Below are positions 8,325 through 16,320 of a DNA stretch of 59,928 nt, in pieces (position 1 is the first letter of the stretch; each line of letters begins with the position of its first letter). A model generated the notes under the pieces. That model had not been told where the DNA came from. It saw only the letters and a list, made by a program, of their open reading frames with translations, and made no database searches. Source of the DNA: Chloroflexota bacterium (GTDB lineage Bacteria > Chloroflexota > Limnocylindria > Limnocylindrales > CSP1-4); assembly GCA_003171065.1 (NCBI GenBank), contig PMXQ01000047.1, positions 3,587-63,514 on the forward strand, read 5' to 3'. The position numbers and the translations under genes were made by a program.

Positions 8325-9206
8325 ATGCGCTACGCCATCGACATTCCCAACTTCGGCGATTTCGCCGACCCACGACTGACTGCCGAGATCGCCCGCGACG
8401 CCGAGGCCGCGGGCTGGAATGCGGTGTGGGTCTGGGATCACGTTCAGCGAGACGCCGGCGTGCCGTATGCGGATCCATGGGTTCTGCTGACGGTCATCGC
8501 CCTGGCCACCGAGCGCGTCCGGCTGGGTCCCATGGTCACGCCGCTGCCGCGTCGCCGGCCGTGGCTGGTCGCGCGCGAGGCGGTCACGCTCGACGTCCTC
8601 TCCGGCGGGCGGTTCACGCTTGGGCTTGGAAACGGCAACCCCATCCGCGAGTTCACCGCCTTCGGCGAAGAGGCTGACCTGCGCATTCGAGCGGCCAAGC
8701 TCGACGAAGGGCTCGCGATCATCGAAGGGCTCTTCAGCGGCAAACCGTTCAGCTTCGCGGGCGAGCATTTCACGCTGGGCGATGTGGAGTTCCTGCCCAC
8801 GCCACTGCAGAAGCCGCGAATGCCGATCTGGCTGGCGACCACCTGGCCTATTCGCGCTCCGATTCGTCGAGCCGCACGCTTCGACGGCACGTGGCCGTTG
8901 CGTCGCGCCCCCGACGGCACGAGTCGGCCCATGTCCCCCGACGACGTTCGCGGCGTGTGCGAGATGATCGCCGAGGAACGCGCCGCGGCCGGCCTGCCAC
9001 CGGGCATCGGCGAAGGCCCGAACGCGCGCCTGTACGACGTTCTCGTGGCCGGCGTGACTCCCGCCGATGACCCGGCCCGGGCCGGGGAGATCGCCGCCGA
9101 GTTCGCCGCGGCCGGGGCCACCTGGTGGACGGAACGAATCAACTCATCACGCGGCTCGCTCGCGGAGATGCGGCGCCGCGTCGAAGCCGGACCGCCGAGG
9201 TTCTAG
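8325..9206 (+). CDS. LLM-class flavin-dependent oxidoreductase
   Basis: 293 aa, luciferase-like TIM barrel of the F420/FMN-using type. Starts MRYAIDIPNFGDFADPR; AEAAGWNAVWVWDHV, the run RVRLGPMVTPLPRRRPWLVA and LDVLSGGRFTLGLGNGNP are characteristic of the family. Substrate and cofactor (FMN or F420) cannot be told. The ATG at 8325 is preferred over the longer open frame, which overlaps dinB on the other strand; the upstream -10 box supports a leaderless mRNA. It is a single gene, followed convergently by the ABC permease gene. Confidence 0.9.
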   Translation: MRYAIDIPNFGDFADPRLTAEIARDAEAAGWNAVWVWDHVQRDAGVPYADPWVLLTVIALATERVRLGPMVTPLPRRRPWLVAREAVTLDVLSGGRFTLGLGNGNPIREFTAFGEEADLRIRAAKLDEGLAIIEGLFSGKPFSFAGEHFTLGDVEFLPTPLQKPRMPIWLATTWPIRAPIRRAARFDGTWPLRRAPDGTSRPMSPDDVRGVCEMIAEERAAAGLPPGIGEGPNARLYDVLVAGVTPADDPARAGEIAAEFAAAGATWWTERINSSRGSLAEMRRRVEAGPPRF

Positions 9207-9219
9207 CGCCGGGCCCGGG

Positions 9220-10218
9220 TCAGTACGGCCTGCGCCGCCCCACCCAGACCAGCGCGAACGCCCCGAGCGCGGCGGACCCCGCCAGCATGATCGCCGACTC
9301 GAGCGCCACGACCCGCCAGTAGTTGTCACCGGTTACGACATACCAGGCCAGCTGCGGGCCGATCGACGACGGATCCGGCTCGTCACCCGGGGCGTACTGG
9401 CACCCGGGCACTCCATTGAAAAGCGTGCAGTCCGTCCCCGTGTAGACCTTGCCGTCCAGGTACAGAACGTCTGACTGGTACACGAGTAGTTCTCCCGGCG
9501 AAGAAGCACCCGGCATCTGGAGAACCGCCATGCCGTGGAGCACATAGGCGTCCGTCAGCGGCTCCCAGGTGGCACGGGCAAAGAGGCACGCGATCAGGGC
9601 CACGACCACCACCGGCATCGTCCGGCCGAACAGCGCTCCCAGAGCCACGGTGCCCATTAGCGCAGCTACTCCCCATAGAACGAAGAACACGCCGCGCGAA
9701 GTGAAGTAGTCGAACGAGGCGTGGGGATCGATGCCAGGCTCCTGAGCGCCACGCAGAACGTCGGCTGCCAGACCGGCGATCAGCAAGAGCGGCACGATCA
9801 GCAGCAGCGCCGCAAGGATCTTTCCCGCCAGCCACTTCCAACGTGCCCCGGCAAGGGCCCAGGAAAGCGGCGCAGTTCCCTGTTCGAGTTCCCGGGCCAC
9901 CAACGGCGCGCCCATCGCGATCCCGACAAAGAACGGCAGCACGTCGCCCAGCGACGACACGATCCGCACGTCCCAGCTGCTCAGCGCGTCGGTGAACCGC
10001 TGGCTTGGCAGCTGGCAGGCACCGGGTATCCAGGATGAGTTCGAGGGTCCGTTCCAATAGGGCACGTGTCCGCCCACCAGACACGAAGCCGGCACGCTGA
10101 CCGAGTTGAGATGCCAGCTTGCCAGAAGCGCCCACGCCGCGGCCCCGAGGCACGCGACCGCTACGGCCAATGTCTCGAACCGCTGCTGCTTGTAGGTGAG
10201 CCAGATTCGATCGAACAC
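9220..10218 (-). CDS. ABC-2 type exporter permease (second copy)
   Basis: 332 aa, about six membrane segments. Begins VFDRIWLTYKQQRFETLAV and ends FALVWVGRRRPY; the middle has GAPLVARELEQGTAPLSWAL followed by WLAGKI, a motif shared with the gene upstream. A large external loop near the C terminus includes several Cys. GTG at 10218 with AGGGGA six bases before it is preferred; an ATG at 10269 would overlap the previous gene. With the paralogue at 10238-11380 and the ATPase at 11388 it probably forms a heteromeric exporter; the substrate is unknown. Confidence 0.85.
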   Translation of the reverse strand: MFDRIWLTYKQQRFETLAVAVACLGAAAWALLASWHLNSVSVPASCLVGGHVPYWNGPSNSSWIPGACQLPSQRFTDALSSWDVRIVSSLGDVLPFFVGIAMGAPLVARELEQGTAPLSWALAGARWKWLAGKILAALLLIVPLLLIAGLAADVLRGAQEPGIDPHASFDYFTSRGVFFVLWGVAALMGTVALGALFGRTMPVVVVALIACLFARATWEPLTDAYVLHGMAVLQMPGASSPGELLVYQSDVLYLDGKVYTGTDCTLFNGVPGCQYAPGDEPDPSSIGPQLAWYVVTGDNYWRVVALESAIMLAGSAALGAFALVWVGRRRPY

Positions 10219-10237
10219 GTCGTCCCCTGCCCTCAGG

Positions 10238-11380
10238 TCAGTATGGCCGCCGCCGATCCACCCAGACAAAGGCGATCGCGCCGCAGAACAACGATCCCAG
10301 CAGCAGGAGGCCCGACTCGAGGGCGACGGTCTGCCAGTACCACGACCCCGGGATGACGTACAGGACCTGCTGGGGCATGTGGCTCGGATCGAAGGCCGGG
10401 CCCTGACACGCTATGCCGATGTCGCCCATCTTCGAATTGTCCGGCGTGGCCGACGCACCCGGCGAGCTCGAATCGGCAGGAGAGGTCGAGGCACTCGGCG
10501 TCGGCGTCGGCGTCGACATCGGCACGCACACCATGTTCTGCTGGTACCAGTCATTGACCTGAGCGTCGGTGACTTCCTTGCCGTCGATGAACGACTTGTA
10601 GTAGACGTACATATCGGCGCTGCCGCCTCCCGGGCCGTAGACGACATACCCCTGCTGCTGCTGGTCCTGCTGGACCTGCTCAACGGCGAACGGCCTCAGG
10701 ACGAAGTGGGTCATGCCGGCATCCCACGCAGCTCTCACGAAGAAACAGACAACGAGCGCGAGAACCACAGCGGGCATAGTCCGACCGAGAATGGTGCCCA
10801 GGGCAAAGGTCCCGGCGAACGCGGCCAGCACCCAGAAGACATCGATGACGCCCCGGCCCAGGTAGTTGGAGAATGAGGCGTTGGGGTTGAGACCGGGGTT
10901 CAGAGCGCCTTCTAGCACGTTGGCGGCCAAACCCACCGCGAGCATAAGCGGCGCGAGAAGCAGGACCCCTGTCAGAACCTTGCCCAGGAGCCAGCGCCGG
11001 CGCGAGCCAGACAGAGCCCAGGAGAGCGGCGCCGTCCCCTGCTCGATCTCGCGAGCAACGAGCGGCGCGCCGAACACGATCCCCGCGAGCAGTGGCGCGA
11101 ACAGAAGCAGGAGCTGGACAAGGTTCATGTCCAAGCTTCCCTTCGTATCGAAGAACGACTTCGCGAGTTCGTTGCAATGCGCCTGGGCCGGGCTAATGGG
11201 CGCCTGCGACGGATCTATGTACCCGCCTTGATAGCTCTGCAGGCACGACAGCGGCACGTTCAGGGAGTTGAGCCGGTAGGCCTCGATCAGAGCGGCTGCG
11301 GTAAGCCCCAGGCAGACGATCGAAATCGCGATGGTCTCGAAGCGGTGCTGCTTGAGGGTAAGGCGAATTCGGGTGAGCAT
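10238..11380 (-). CDS. ABC-2 type exporter permease (first copy)
   Basis: 380 aa. Begins MLTRIRLTLKQHRFETIAIS and ends AIAFVWVDRRRPY; contains GAPLVAREIEQGTAPLSWAL and WLLGKVLTG. Both ends and the central motif match the downstream permease, so the pair arose by duplication. Between the last two membrane segments there is a Ser/Pro/Thr-rich outside loop of about 110 residues. ATG 11380 has GAGGGGA in front; the longer frame has no ribosome site. It follows the ATPase stop by seven bases. Confidence 0.85.
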   Translation of the reverse strand: MLTRIRLTLKQHRFETIAISIVCLGLTAAALIEAYRLNSLNVPLSCLQSYQGGYIDPSQAPISPAQAHCNELAKSFFDTKGSLDMNLVQLLLLFAPLLAGIVFGAPLVAREIEQGTAPLSWALSGSRRRWLLGKVLTGVLLLAPLMLAVGLAANVLEGALNPGLNPNASFSNYLGRGVIDVFWVLAAFAGTFALGTILGRTMPAVVLALVVCFFVRAAWDAGMTHFVLRPFAVEQVQQDQQQQGYVVYGPGGGSADMYVYYKSFIDGKEVTDAQVNDWYQQNMVCVPMSTPTPTPSASTSPADSSSPGASATPDNSKMGDIGIACQGPAFDPSHMPQQVLYVIPGSWYWQTVALESGLLLLGSLFCGAIAFVWVDRRRPY

Positions 11381-11387
11381 CTTCCCC

Positions 11388-12299
11388 TCAGTTGAGCTGC
11401 AGGCCGGCGGTGCCTCGCCCCGCGGCGAGGTAGCCGAGCACGACGTCCTCGAGGCTGGTGGTCTCCGGAGCTGCGCTCTGGCCGTCTGCGCCATCGGCCG
11501 CGGCGGCCGCGAGCCGCCACAGCGTCATCACCTTCTGACCGCCCTTGCCAAGGAACGAGCCTACGGCGGTCGCACCGGGCGGTGGCGAGTCGGCGTCGGT
11601 GAGCCGGTGAGTGCGCCGGGCCTGCTCGAGCGGGCAGTCGAGCCTTATCTTCCCGCCGCCCAGGATCACCAGACGATCGCAGGCGTCTTCGACGTCGGTG
11701 ACGATGTGCGAGGAGAGCAGGGCGGTCGAACCTTCGGAGCGAACCGCGTCCAAGAGGACCTGGATGAACTCGCGACGGGCGAGCGGGTCCAGGTTGGCGA
11801 GGGGCTCGTCGAGCAGCAGGACGTTCGCCCGCGTGCCCAGCGCGATGGCGAGCCCGAGCTGCGCGCCCTGGCCGCCGGAGAGCGTGTCCGCTCGCTGGTC
11901 GAGCGGGATGCCCAGCTGGTCGAGCCGGCGGCGGGCGTAGTCCGCGTCGAACCCCGAATGGAGGCTGCGGGCCATCGCCAGGTGGTCTTCGACGCTCAGC
12001 CCGCGGTACACCGCCGGCGTCTGGGGCACGTAGCCGACCCGCCGCAGGGCTTCGCTGCGATGCCGCCAGGGATCCACGCCGTCGACTTCGACCCGGCCGG
12101 CGTTCGGACGCTCGAAGGCCATGCAGACTCGGATCAGCGTCGTTTTGCCTGCTCCGTTCGGACCGACCAGCGCGGTGATGCTCCCGGCAGGTACGGACAG
12201 GTCGACCGAGTCGAGCGCCACCTTCTTTCGGAAACGCTTGCTCAGCCCGTGCGCCACCAGGGCCGCTGTCGCCGTCGAAGCCCCTGCGTCGGCACCCAT
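11388..12299 (-). CDS. ABC transporter ATP-binding protein
   Basis: 303 aa. Walker A GPNGAGKTT, Q-loop VGYVPQTP, signature LSGGQGAQLGLAIALG (the usual basic residue after LSGGQ is Gly), Walker B VLLLDEPLANLDP, switch histidine in LLSSHIV. The C-terminal 90 residues after the ATPase core are Ala/Gly-rich and end before GLQLN. ATG 12299 is chosen because GGAGGTGG lies close upstream. First gene of the three-gene exporter operon. Role: energises the two permeases; likely export of a lipid, peptide or drug, unresolved. Confidence 0.92.
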   Translation of the reverse strand: MGADAGASTATAALVAHGLSKRFRKKVALDSVDLSVPAGSITALVGPNGAGKTTLIRVCMAFERPNAGRVEVDGVDPWRHRSEALRRVGYVPQTPAVYRGLSVEDHLAMARSLHSGFDADYARRRLDQLGIPLDQRADTLSGGQGAQLGLAIALGTRANVLLLDEPLANLDPLARREFIQVLLDAVRSEGSTALLSSHIVTDVEDACDRLVILGGGKIRLDCPLEQARRTHRLTDADSPPPGATAVGSFLGKGGQKVMTLWRLAAAAADGADGQSAAPETTSLEDVVLGYLAAGRGTAGLQLN

Positions 12300-12479
12300 G
12301 CCCCACCTCCGACTCTTCGGCGCCGTTCGCGGCGCGACTCCACCGACCCTGCGATTCACCGCAGCGGACAGTCTCAACTCGGGCGAAAGATACCATCCGG
12401 CAACAGCCGAAGAACGGCGGGAAAACCCGCAACTGGTCGCGGTGAGGTCCCGAGCCTGCGGCGAGAGGCCGCCTCGGGC

Positions 12480-12926
12480 TCAGCCCTTGGGTTCGACGAC
12501 GACCGTGACCTCGGGCGTCATGCCCGAATAGACCTTGACGGCGACCTTGTACGTGCCCAGCGACTTGAGCGGATCGGGCAGCTCGACCTTGTGGCGGTCG
12601 ACGGTGATGCCACGACGAGCCAGCGCGTCGGCGATGTCCTTGGCGGTGATGGAGCCGTAGAGCTTCCCGCCTTCGCCGACCTTGACGCCCATCGTCAGCG
12701 TCGTGCTGCCGATGCGGGTGGCCGCGATCTCGGCCTCCTCGCGTTCGCGCTGTCGCTTCTCTTCGCGACTGGCGATGTCGTGCTGCCAGGCGCGATAGGC
12801 GCCGCCGGCGGCGGGAACGGCGACTTTCCGAGGGATCAGGAAGTTGCGGGCATAGCCTTCGGCGACTTCCTTCATCTCGCCGCTCTTGCCGAGCTTGTCG
12901 ACGTCGGCGGTCAGGATGACCTTCAC
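12480..12926 (-). CDS. rplI: 50S ribosomal protein L9
   Basis: 148 aa, the usual length. N-terminal domain MKVILTADVDKLGKSGEMK with EGYARNFLIPRKVAVPA is the L9 signature; a charged central helix and a C-terminal domain ending in VVVEPKG follow. It binds 23S rRNA at the L1 stalk base. Its ATG overlaps the DUF1232 stop by four bases. The usual rpsF-ssb-rpsR neighbours are not here. Confidence 0.97.
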   Translation of the reverse strand: MKVILTADVDKLGKSGEMKEVAEGYARNFLIPRKVAVPAAGGAYRAWQHDIASREEKRQREREEAEIAATRIGSTTLTMGVKVGEGGKLYGSITAKDIADALARRGITVDRHKVELPDPLKSLGTYKVAVKVYSGMTPEVTVVVEPKG

Positions 12927-13444
12927 GCGAAAGATTCCTCCTTAGGGATGAGCGATCGGACCCTGGGGCCGAGCTCTGCTTTGGCGATGAGCCGGCCTGC
13001 CGAATCGATTGCGTCGGGCAGCCGGCGAATGATCCTTCTTATTGGCGCGGGGGTGAGCCGTCGCACCTGATCGATGTCCCGCCGGAAAGCCTCGCGGTCG
13101 ATGGCGAGCTCTTCGAGCTTTTCCTCGAGGATCTCGTCGGGAATGCCGTCGAAGAATACTTCGACTGCGAGGATGACCACAGCCAGATCGTCGAGCCTGC
13201 CCAGGACGGGAATGTCGTCCGGGATCAGGTCCCGACCCACGAGCACGTAGCCGGCAGCTCCGACGAGAACGACCTTTCGGCTGGTCGGGATCCGCGAGTC
13301 CATGGCGAGCGCCCAGATGAGGCGCGCGTACATCGGCGCGCGACTGGCGAGCGGCATGAAGGCGAGCCATTTGAGGGCGCGCAGCAGTCCGCTCTTGCGG
13401 CCGCGACGCTTCTTCCTGGTTACGACTCGACCCCTGCCTGCCAT
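12923..13444 (-). CDS. DUF1232 (YkvA-like) membrane-associated protein
   Basis: 173 aa. Basic N terminus (RKKRRGRKSGLLRALK), then YARLIWALAMDSRIPTSRKVVLVGAAGYVLVGRDLIPDDIPVLGRLDDLAVVIL, which is the DUF1232 core (the DLIPD element) and includes one or two hydrophobic segments. Function unknown. ATG 13444 (GAGGA four bases upstream) is taken; an in-frame start at 13471 lacks support. Translationally coupled to rplI. Confidence 0.82.
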   Translation of the reverse strand: MAGRGRVVTRKKRRGRKSGLLRALKWLAFMPLASRAPMYARLIWALAMDSRIPTSRKVVLVGAAGYVLVGRDLIPDDIPVLGRLDDLAVVILAVEVFFDGIPDEILEEKLEELAIDREAFRRDIDQVRRLTPAPIRRIIRRLPDAIDSAGRLIAKAELGPRVRSLIPKEESFA

Positions 13445-13640
13445 CAGTCCTCGGCTCTCCGGGCAACCCAACTCACGGGTCCGCTGCGGGGAATCGTGAG
13501 TCTATCAGGCGCGACTGCGGACGACGAGGTCCGCGGCCGACGTGCCTGGCCCGCGGCGTCTCCACGCCCGGGCGCGAAGGGCGAGTTCCGCCCCGGCTCG
13601 GACGGGCCGAGACTCGCCCGACGCTCCCGCCTTCGCCTGC

Positions 13641-13669
13641 TTGACAATCGAACGGGTGTTCTGTACTCT
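13641..13669 (+). promoter_or_regulatory. lexA promoter with LexA operator in the spacer
   Basis: -35 TTGACA (13641-13646), 17-bp spacer, -10 TACTCT (13664-13669). The spacer holds CGAACGGGTGTTCT (13649-13662), a perfect GAAC-N4-GTTC core. LexA bound here would block both promoter boxes, giving autorepression. Confidence 0.9.
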
Positions 13670-13690
13670 CCCGCTCGGAAGGAGGCGCCG

Positions 13691-14341
13691 GTGACCAAGC
13701 ACGACGCCGAACGCAAGCGCAGGATCCTCGACTTCATCGCCGCGACGCTGCGAACCCGCGGCTATCCGCCCTCAGTGCGCGAGATCGCGGTTGCCGTCGA
13801 TCTCGCCTCCACATCGGCCGTTCATCATCACCTGCAGATGCTCGAGCGCGAGGGTTACCTGGAGCGGGGCGCGGCCCAGTCGCGCGCCATCCGCCTGACG
13901 CCGCTGGCGGCGATACGCCTTGGCCTCTCGGGCGAGCTGATGCCCCAGGCCACCGCCACGGAGGCGCACGTCCTGCCGATCGTCGGTGAGATCGCCGCCG
14001 GCGGCCCCATCGAGGCCTACCAGGACGCGTCCGAGAGTATGGCCGTGCCGGACCTGCTCGCCCCCTCGGGCGACGCATACGTCCTGCGCGTGCGGGGCGA
14101 CTCGATGATCGACGCCCACATCCAGGACGGAGACTTCGTCCTGATCCGGCCGCAGCAGACGGCCCGCGACGGCGACATCGTCGTCGCCCAGGTAGAAGAG
14201 AACTCCGTAACGCTCAAGCAGTTCTTCAAGGAGCAGGGCCGCATTCGCCTGCAGCCTGCCAACGCTGCGTACGCGCCAATGTTCTACTCGGACGTCCGGA
14301 TCCAGGGCAAGCTAATCGGTGTCATCCGCCGCCTGGACTAG
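13691..14341 (+). CDS. lexA: LexA repressor
   Basis: 216 aa. Winged-helix DNA-binding domain at the N terminus (RILDFIAATLRTRGYPPSVR, recognition helix STSAVHHHLQML). Self-cleavage site Ala103-Gly104 in GEIAAGGPIEA; catalytic Ser138 in VRGDSMIDAH and Lys176 in NSVTLKQF, the S24 peptidase dyad. Represses SOS genes and is cleaved when RecA filaments form. GTG 13691 is chosen because GGAGG lies five bases upstream; a longer frame upstream would cross the promoter. Targets in this window: itself and the DUF6504 gene. Confidence 0.97.
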   Translation: MTKHDAERKRRILDFIAATLRTRGYPPSVREIAVAVDLASTSAVHHHLQMLEREGYLERGAAQSRAIRLTPLAAIRLGLSGELMPQATATEAHVLPIVGEIAAGGPIEAYQDASESMAVPDLLAPSGDAYVLRVRGDSMIDAHIQDGDFVLIRPQQTARDGDIVVAQVEENSVTLKQFFKEQGRIRLQPANAAYAPMFYSDVRIQGKLIGVIRRLD

Positions 14342-14348
14342 ATCATCT

Positions 14349-14363
14349 GGCCGTCAGACGGCC
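14349..14363 (+). terminator. Short hairpin after lexA
   Basis: GGCCGT-CAG-ACGGCC, six-base stem eight bases behind the lexA stop. The following bases are only mildly T-rich, so it is a weak intrinsic terminator at best. Confidence 0.35.
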
Positions 14364-14661
14364 GATGCTTTCGTTGCCTTCTGCGCTCCTTCGCTCACGC
14401 ACGCTCGGCGTGCTCGCTGCGGTGCTCGGCGGCGCCTCGGCCTCGGCCTTCGGGCCGGCCAGATGGGTTGAGGGCGAGTTCGGGTGAGAAATCGGGTGAG
14501 CCATCCACAACGGATCTCCACAGTCCGCCCACAGGGGCGGCGAGTTCGGGGATAGATGAGCCGCCTCCCGGTCGGTTCGTGGACGCGCCGGGGTTCGGCA
14601 AAGCCACCATTGCGTCGTCACCGTCACCGTCCACAGTCAGGCTCAAGGGGTCCGCCCACCC
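14364..14661. other. Intergenic region before dnaB, no gene seen
   Basis: Holds no recognisable gene or RNA. A minus-strand frame across it also runs through dnaB and is a shadow. The AAGGGG at about 14645 may serve dnaB translation. Confidence 0.35.
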
Positions 14662-16011
14662 GTGATCGACCAACTGCCACCCCAGAACCTCGACTCCGAG
14701 CAGGCCGTGCTCGGGTCCATCCTCATCGACCGCGACGCGATCATCGAGGTCGCGGACTTCCTCCATCCGGAGGATTTCTACCGCCAGGCCCACGGCCGCA
14801 TCTACGCCGCGATGTTGGATCTCTTCGAACACCGCGAGCCGATCGACGTGGTCACGGTCGCTGAGGCGCTCGAACGTGCCAGCGAGCTGGATGCGGTGGG
14901 TGGCGCCAGCTACCTCTCCACCCTCGGCAACGACACTCCTACCGCGGTTCACGTCGGCCAGTACGGTCGAATCGTCGAGCGCAAGGCCCTGCTCCGGCGG
15001 TTGATCCAGGCCGCCGGCAAGATCGCGGCCATCGGCTACGAGGACGGGCCGGACATCCAGGAGTCCATCGATCGGTCGGAGGCCGAGCTCTTTGCGGTCA
15101 GCCAGCGCCGCTCCGGCGACAGCTTCAGCGCGCTGCGGACACTCCTCCACGACGCCTACGACCGACTGGACTACCTGCACGCCCATCGCGGCGAGATAGT
15201 CGGCATCGCCTCGGGGTTCACGGACCTGGATCTGCTGACCACGGGCTTTCAGGCGAGCGACCTGATCGTCCTGGCGGCCCGGCCCAGCGTCGGCAAGACC
15301 AGCCTGGCGCTCAACATCGCCGAGCACGCGGCCGTGCGCGAGGGCAAGACGGTCGGCGTCTTCAGCCTGGAGATGAGCAAGGAGCAGCTCGTCCTGCGCC
15401 TGCTCTCAAGCGTCGCCTCCATCGACTCGCAGCGGCTTCGGTCGGGATTCCTCGAGGAGATGGACTTCGCCCGCATCGCGCCGGCGATGAACGCCCTGAG
15501 CGAGGCGCCCATATACATCGACGACACTCCGAGCATCAGCACGATGGAGCTGCGGACCAAGGCCCGCCGGCTCCAGGCGGAGCGCGGGCTGGACCTGCTG
15601 ATCGTGGACTACCTGCAGCTCATGCAGGCCACCACGAACAGCCGCGACGCCAACCGAGTCCAAGAGGTCTCCGAGATCAGCCGCGGGCTCAAGTCCCTGG
15701 CGCGCGAGCTCAAGGTGCCGGTCCTCGCCCTATCCCAGCTGTCGCGTCAGCCGGAGATGCGCGAGTCGCGCGAGCCACGCCTCAGCGACCTGCGCGAGTC
15801 CGGCGCCATCGAGCAGGACGCGGACCTCGTGCTCTTCCTGTGGAGGGAGAGGGACAAGCCCGGCGAGGAGGTCGAATCGGACGGCGAAGTCGTGAACCTG
15901 CGCCTGGCCAAGCATCGAAATGGCCCCACGGGCGAAGTCAAGCTATGGTTCAAGAAGAGCCAGACCCGCTTCGTGAGCTACGCCGCCGAGCGCTACGCCG
16001 AGGCGGTCTGA
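14662..16011 (+). CDS. dnaB: Replicative DNA helicase DnaB
   Basis: 449 aa. N-terminal domain (LPPQNLDSEQAVLGSILID, a DnaB hallmark), linker, then the RecA-like motor with Walker A ARPSVGKTSLALN, EMSKEQLVLRLL, Walker B LLIVDYLQLM and the ALSQLSRQPE motif, ending in the KHRNGPTGEVKLWF segment. Ring helicase that unwinds DNA at the fork and loads primase. No intein is present. Start GTG 14662 matches the family N terminus. dnaB after rplI/lexA is a partly conserved neighbourhood. Confidence 0.97.
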   Translation: MIDQLPPQNLDSEQAVLGSILIDRDAIIEVADFLHPEDFYRQAHGRIYAAMLDLFEHREPIDVVTVAEALERASELDAVGGASYLSTLGNDTPTAVHVGQYGRIVERKALLRRLIQAAGKIAAIGYEDGPDIQESIDRSEAELFAVSQRRSGDSFSALRTLLHDAYDRLDYLHAHRGEIVGIASGFTDLDLLTTGFQASDLIVLAARPSVGKTSLALNIAEHAAVREGKTVGVFSLEMSKEQLVLRLLSSVASIDSQRLRSGFLEEMDFARIAPAMNALSEAPIYIDDTPSISTMELRTKARRLQAERGLDLLIVDYLQLMQATTNSRDANRVQEVSEISRGLKSLARELKVPVLALSQLSRQPEMRESREPRLSDLRESGAIEQDADLVLFLWRERDKPGEEVESDGEVVNLRLAKHRNGPTGEVKLWFKKSQTRFVSYAAERYAEAV

Positions 16012-16050
16012 TCTTGGGCGGCGCGAGCCGCCCGCCTAGTGAGGAGACCG

Positions 16051-16254
16051 ATGGGCGCGATGATCGTGCGAGAGATGGTGGGCACGAGCTCTCATTCGTG
16101 GAGCGACGCGGCGCGCCAGGCCGTGACCCTGGCGTCCAAGACGGTCCGCAACATCCGGACGGTCGAGGTCATCCAGTCGACCGCCCGCGTCGAGAATGGC
16201 GAGATAGTCGAGTACCGAGTCCAGATGAAGATCGGCTTCGAATACGAGGAATAG
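16051..16254 (+). CDS. Dodecin family flavin-storage protein
   Basis: 67 aa, typical size. The pattern MVGTSSHSWSDAARQAV followed by VRNIRTVEVIQSTARVENG and VQMKIGFEYEE is the dodecin beta-alpha-beta-beta fold, which assembles into a 12-mer binding riboflavin or FMN. GAGGAG four bases before ATG 16051 sets the start. It lies between dnaB and the DUF3048 gene, probably an independent unit. Confidence 0.93.
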   Translation: MGAMIVREMVGTSSHSWSDAARQAVTLASKTVRNIRTVEVIQSTARVENGEIVEYRVQMKIGFEYEE

Positions 16255-16307
16255 CCGCGCGAGCTGCCGCCGGTGTGGCCCGCGCCGTGGCAATCCGGCC
16301 CTCGTGA

Positions 16308-16313
16308 TAGGCT
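16308..16313 (+). promoter_or_regulatory. -10 box TAGGCT of the DUF3048 gene
   Basis: TAGGCT, seven bases (TCCGGGC), ATG 16321; leaderless geometry. Confidence 0.45.
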
Positions 16314-16320
16314 TCCGGGC

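Noticed and set aside
14395-15327. 310-codon minus-strand frame across the dnaB start
   Set aside because: Antisense to a certain dnaB gene; residue pattern typical for reversed coding DNA.
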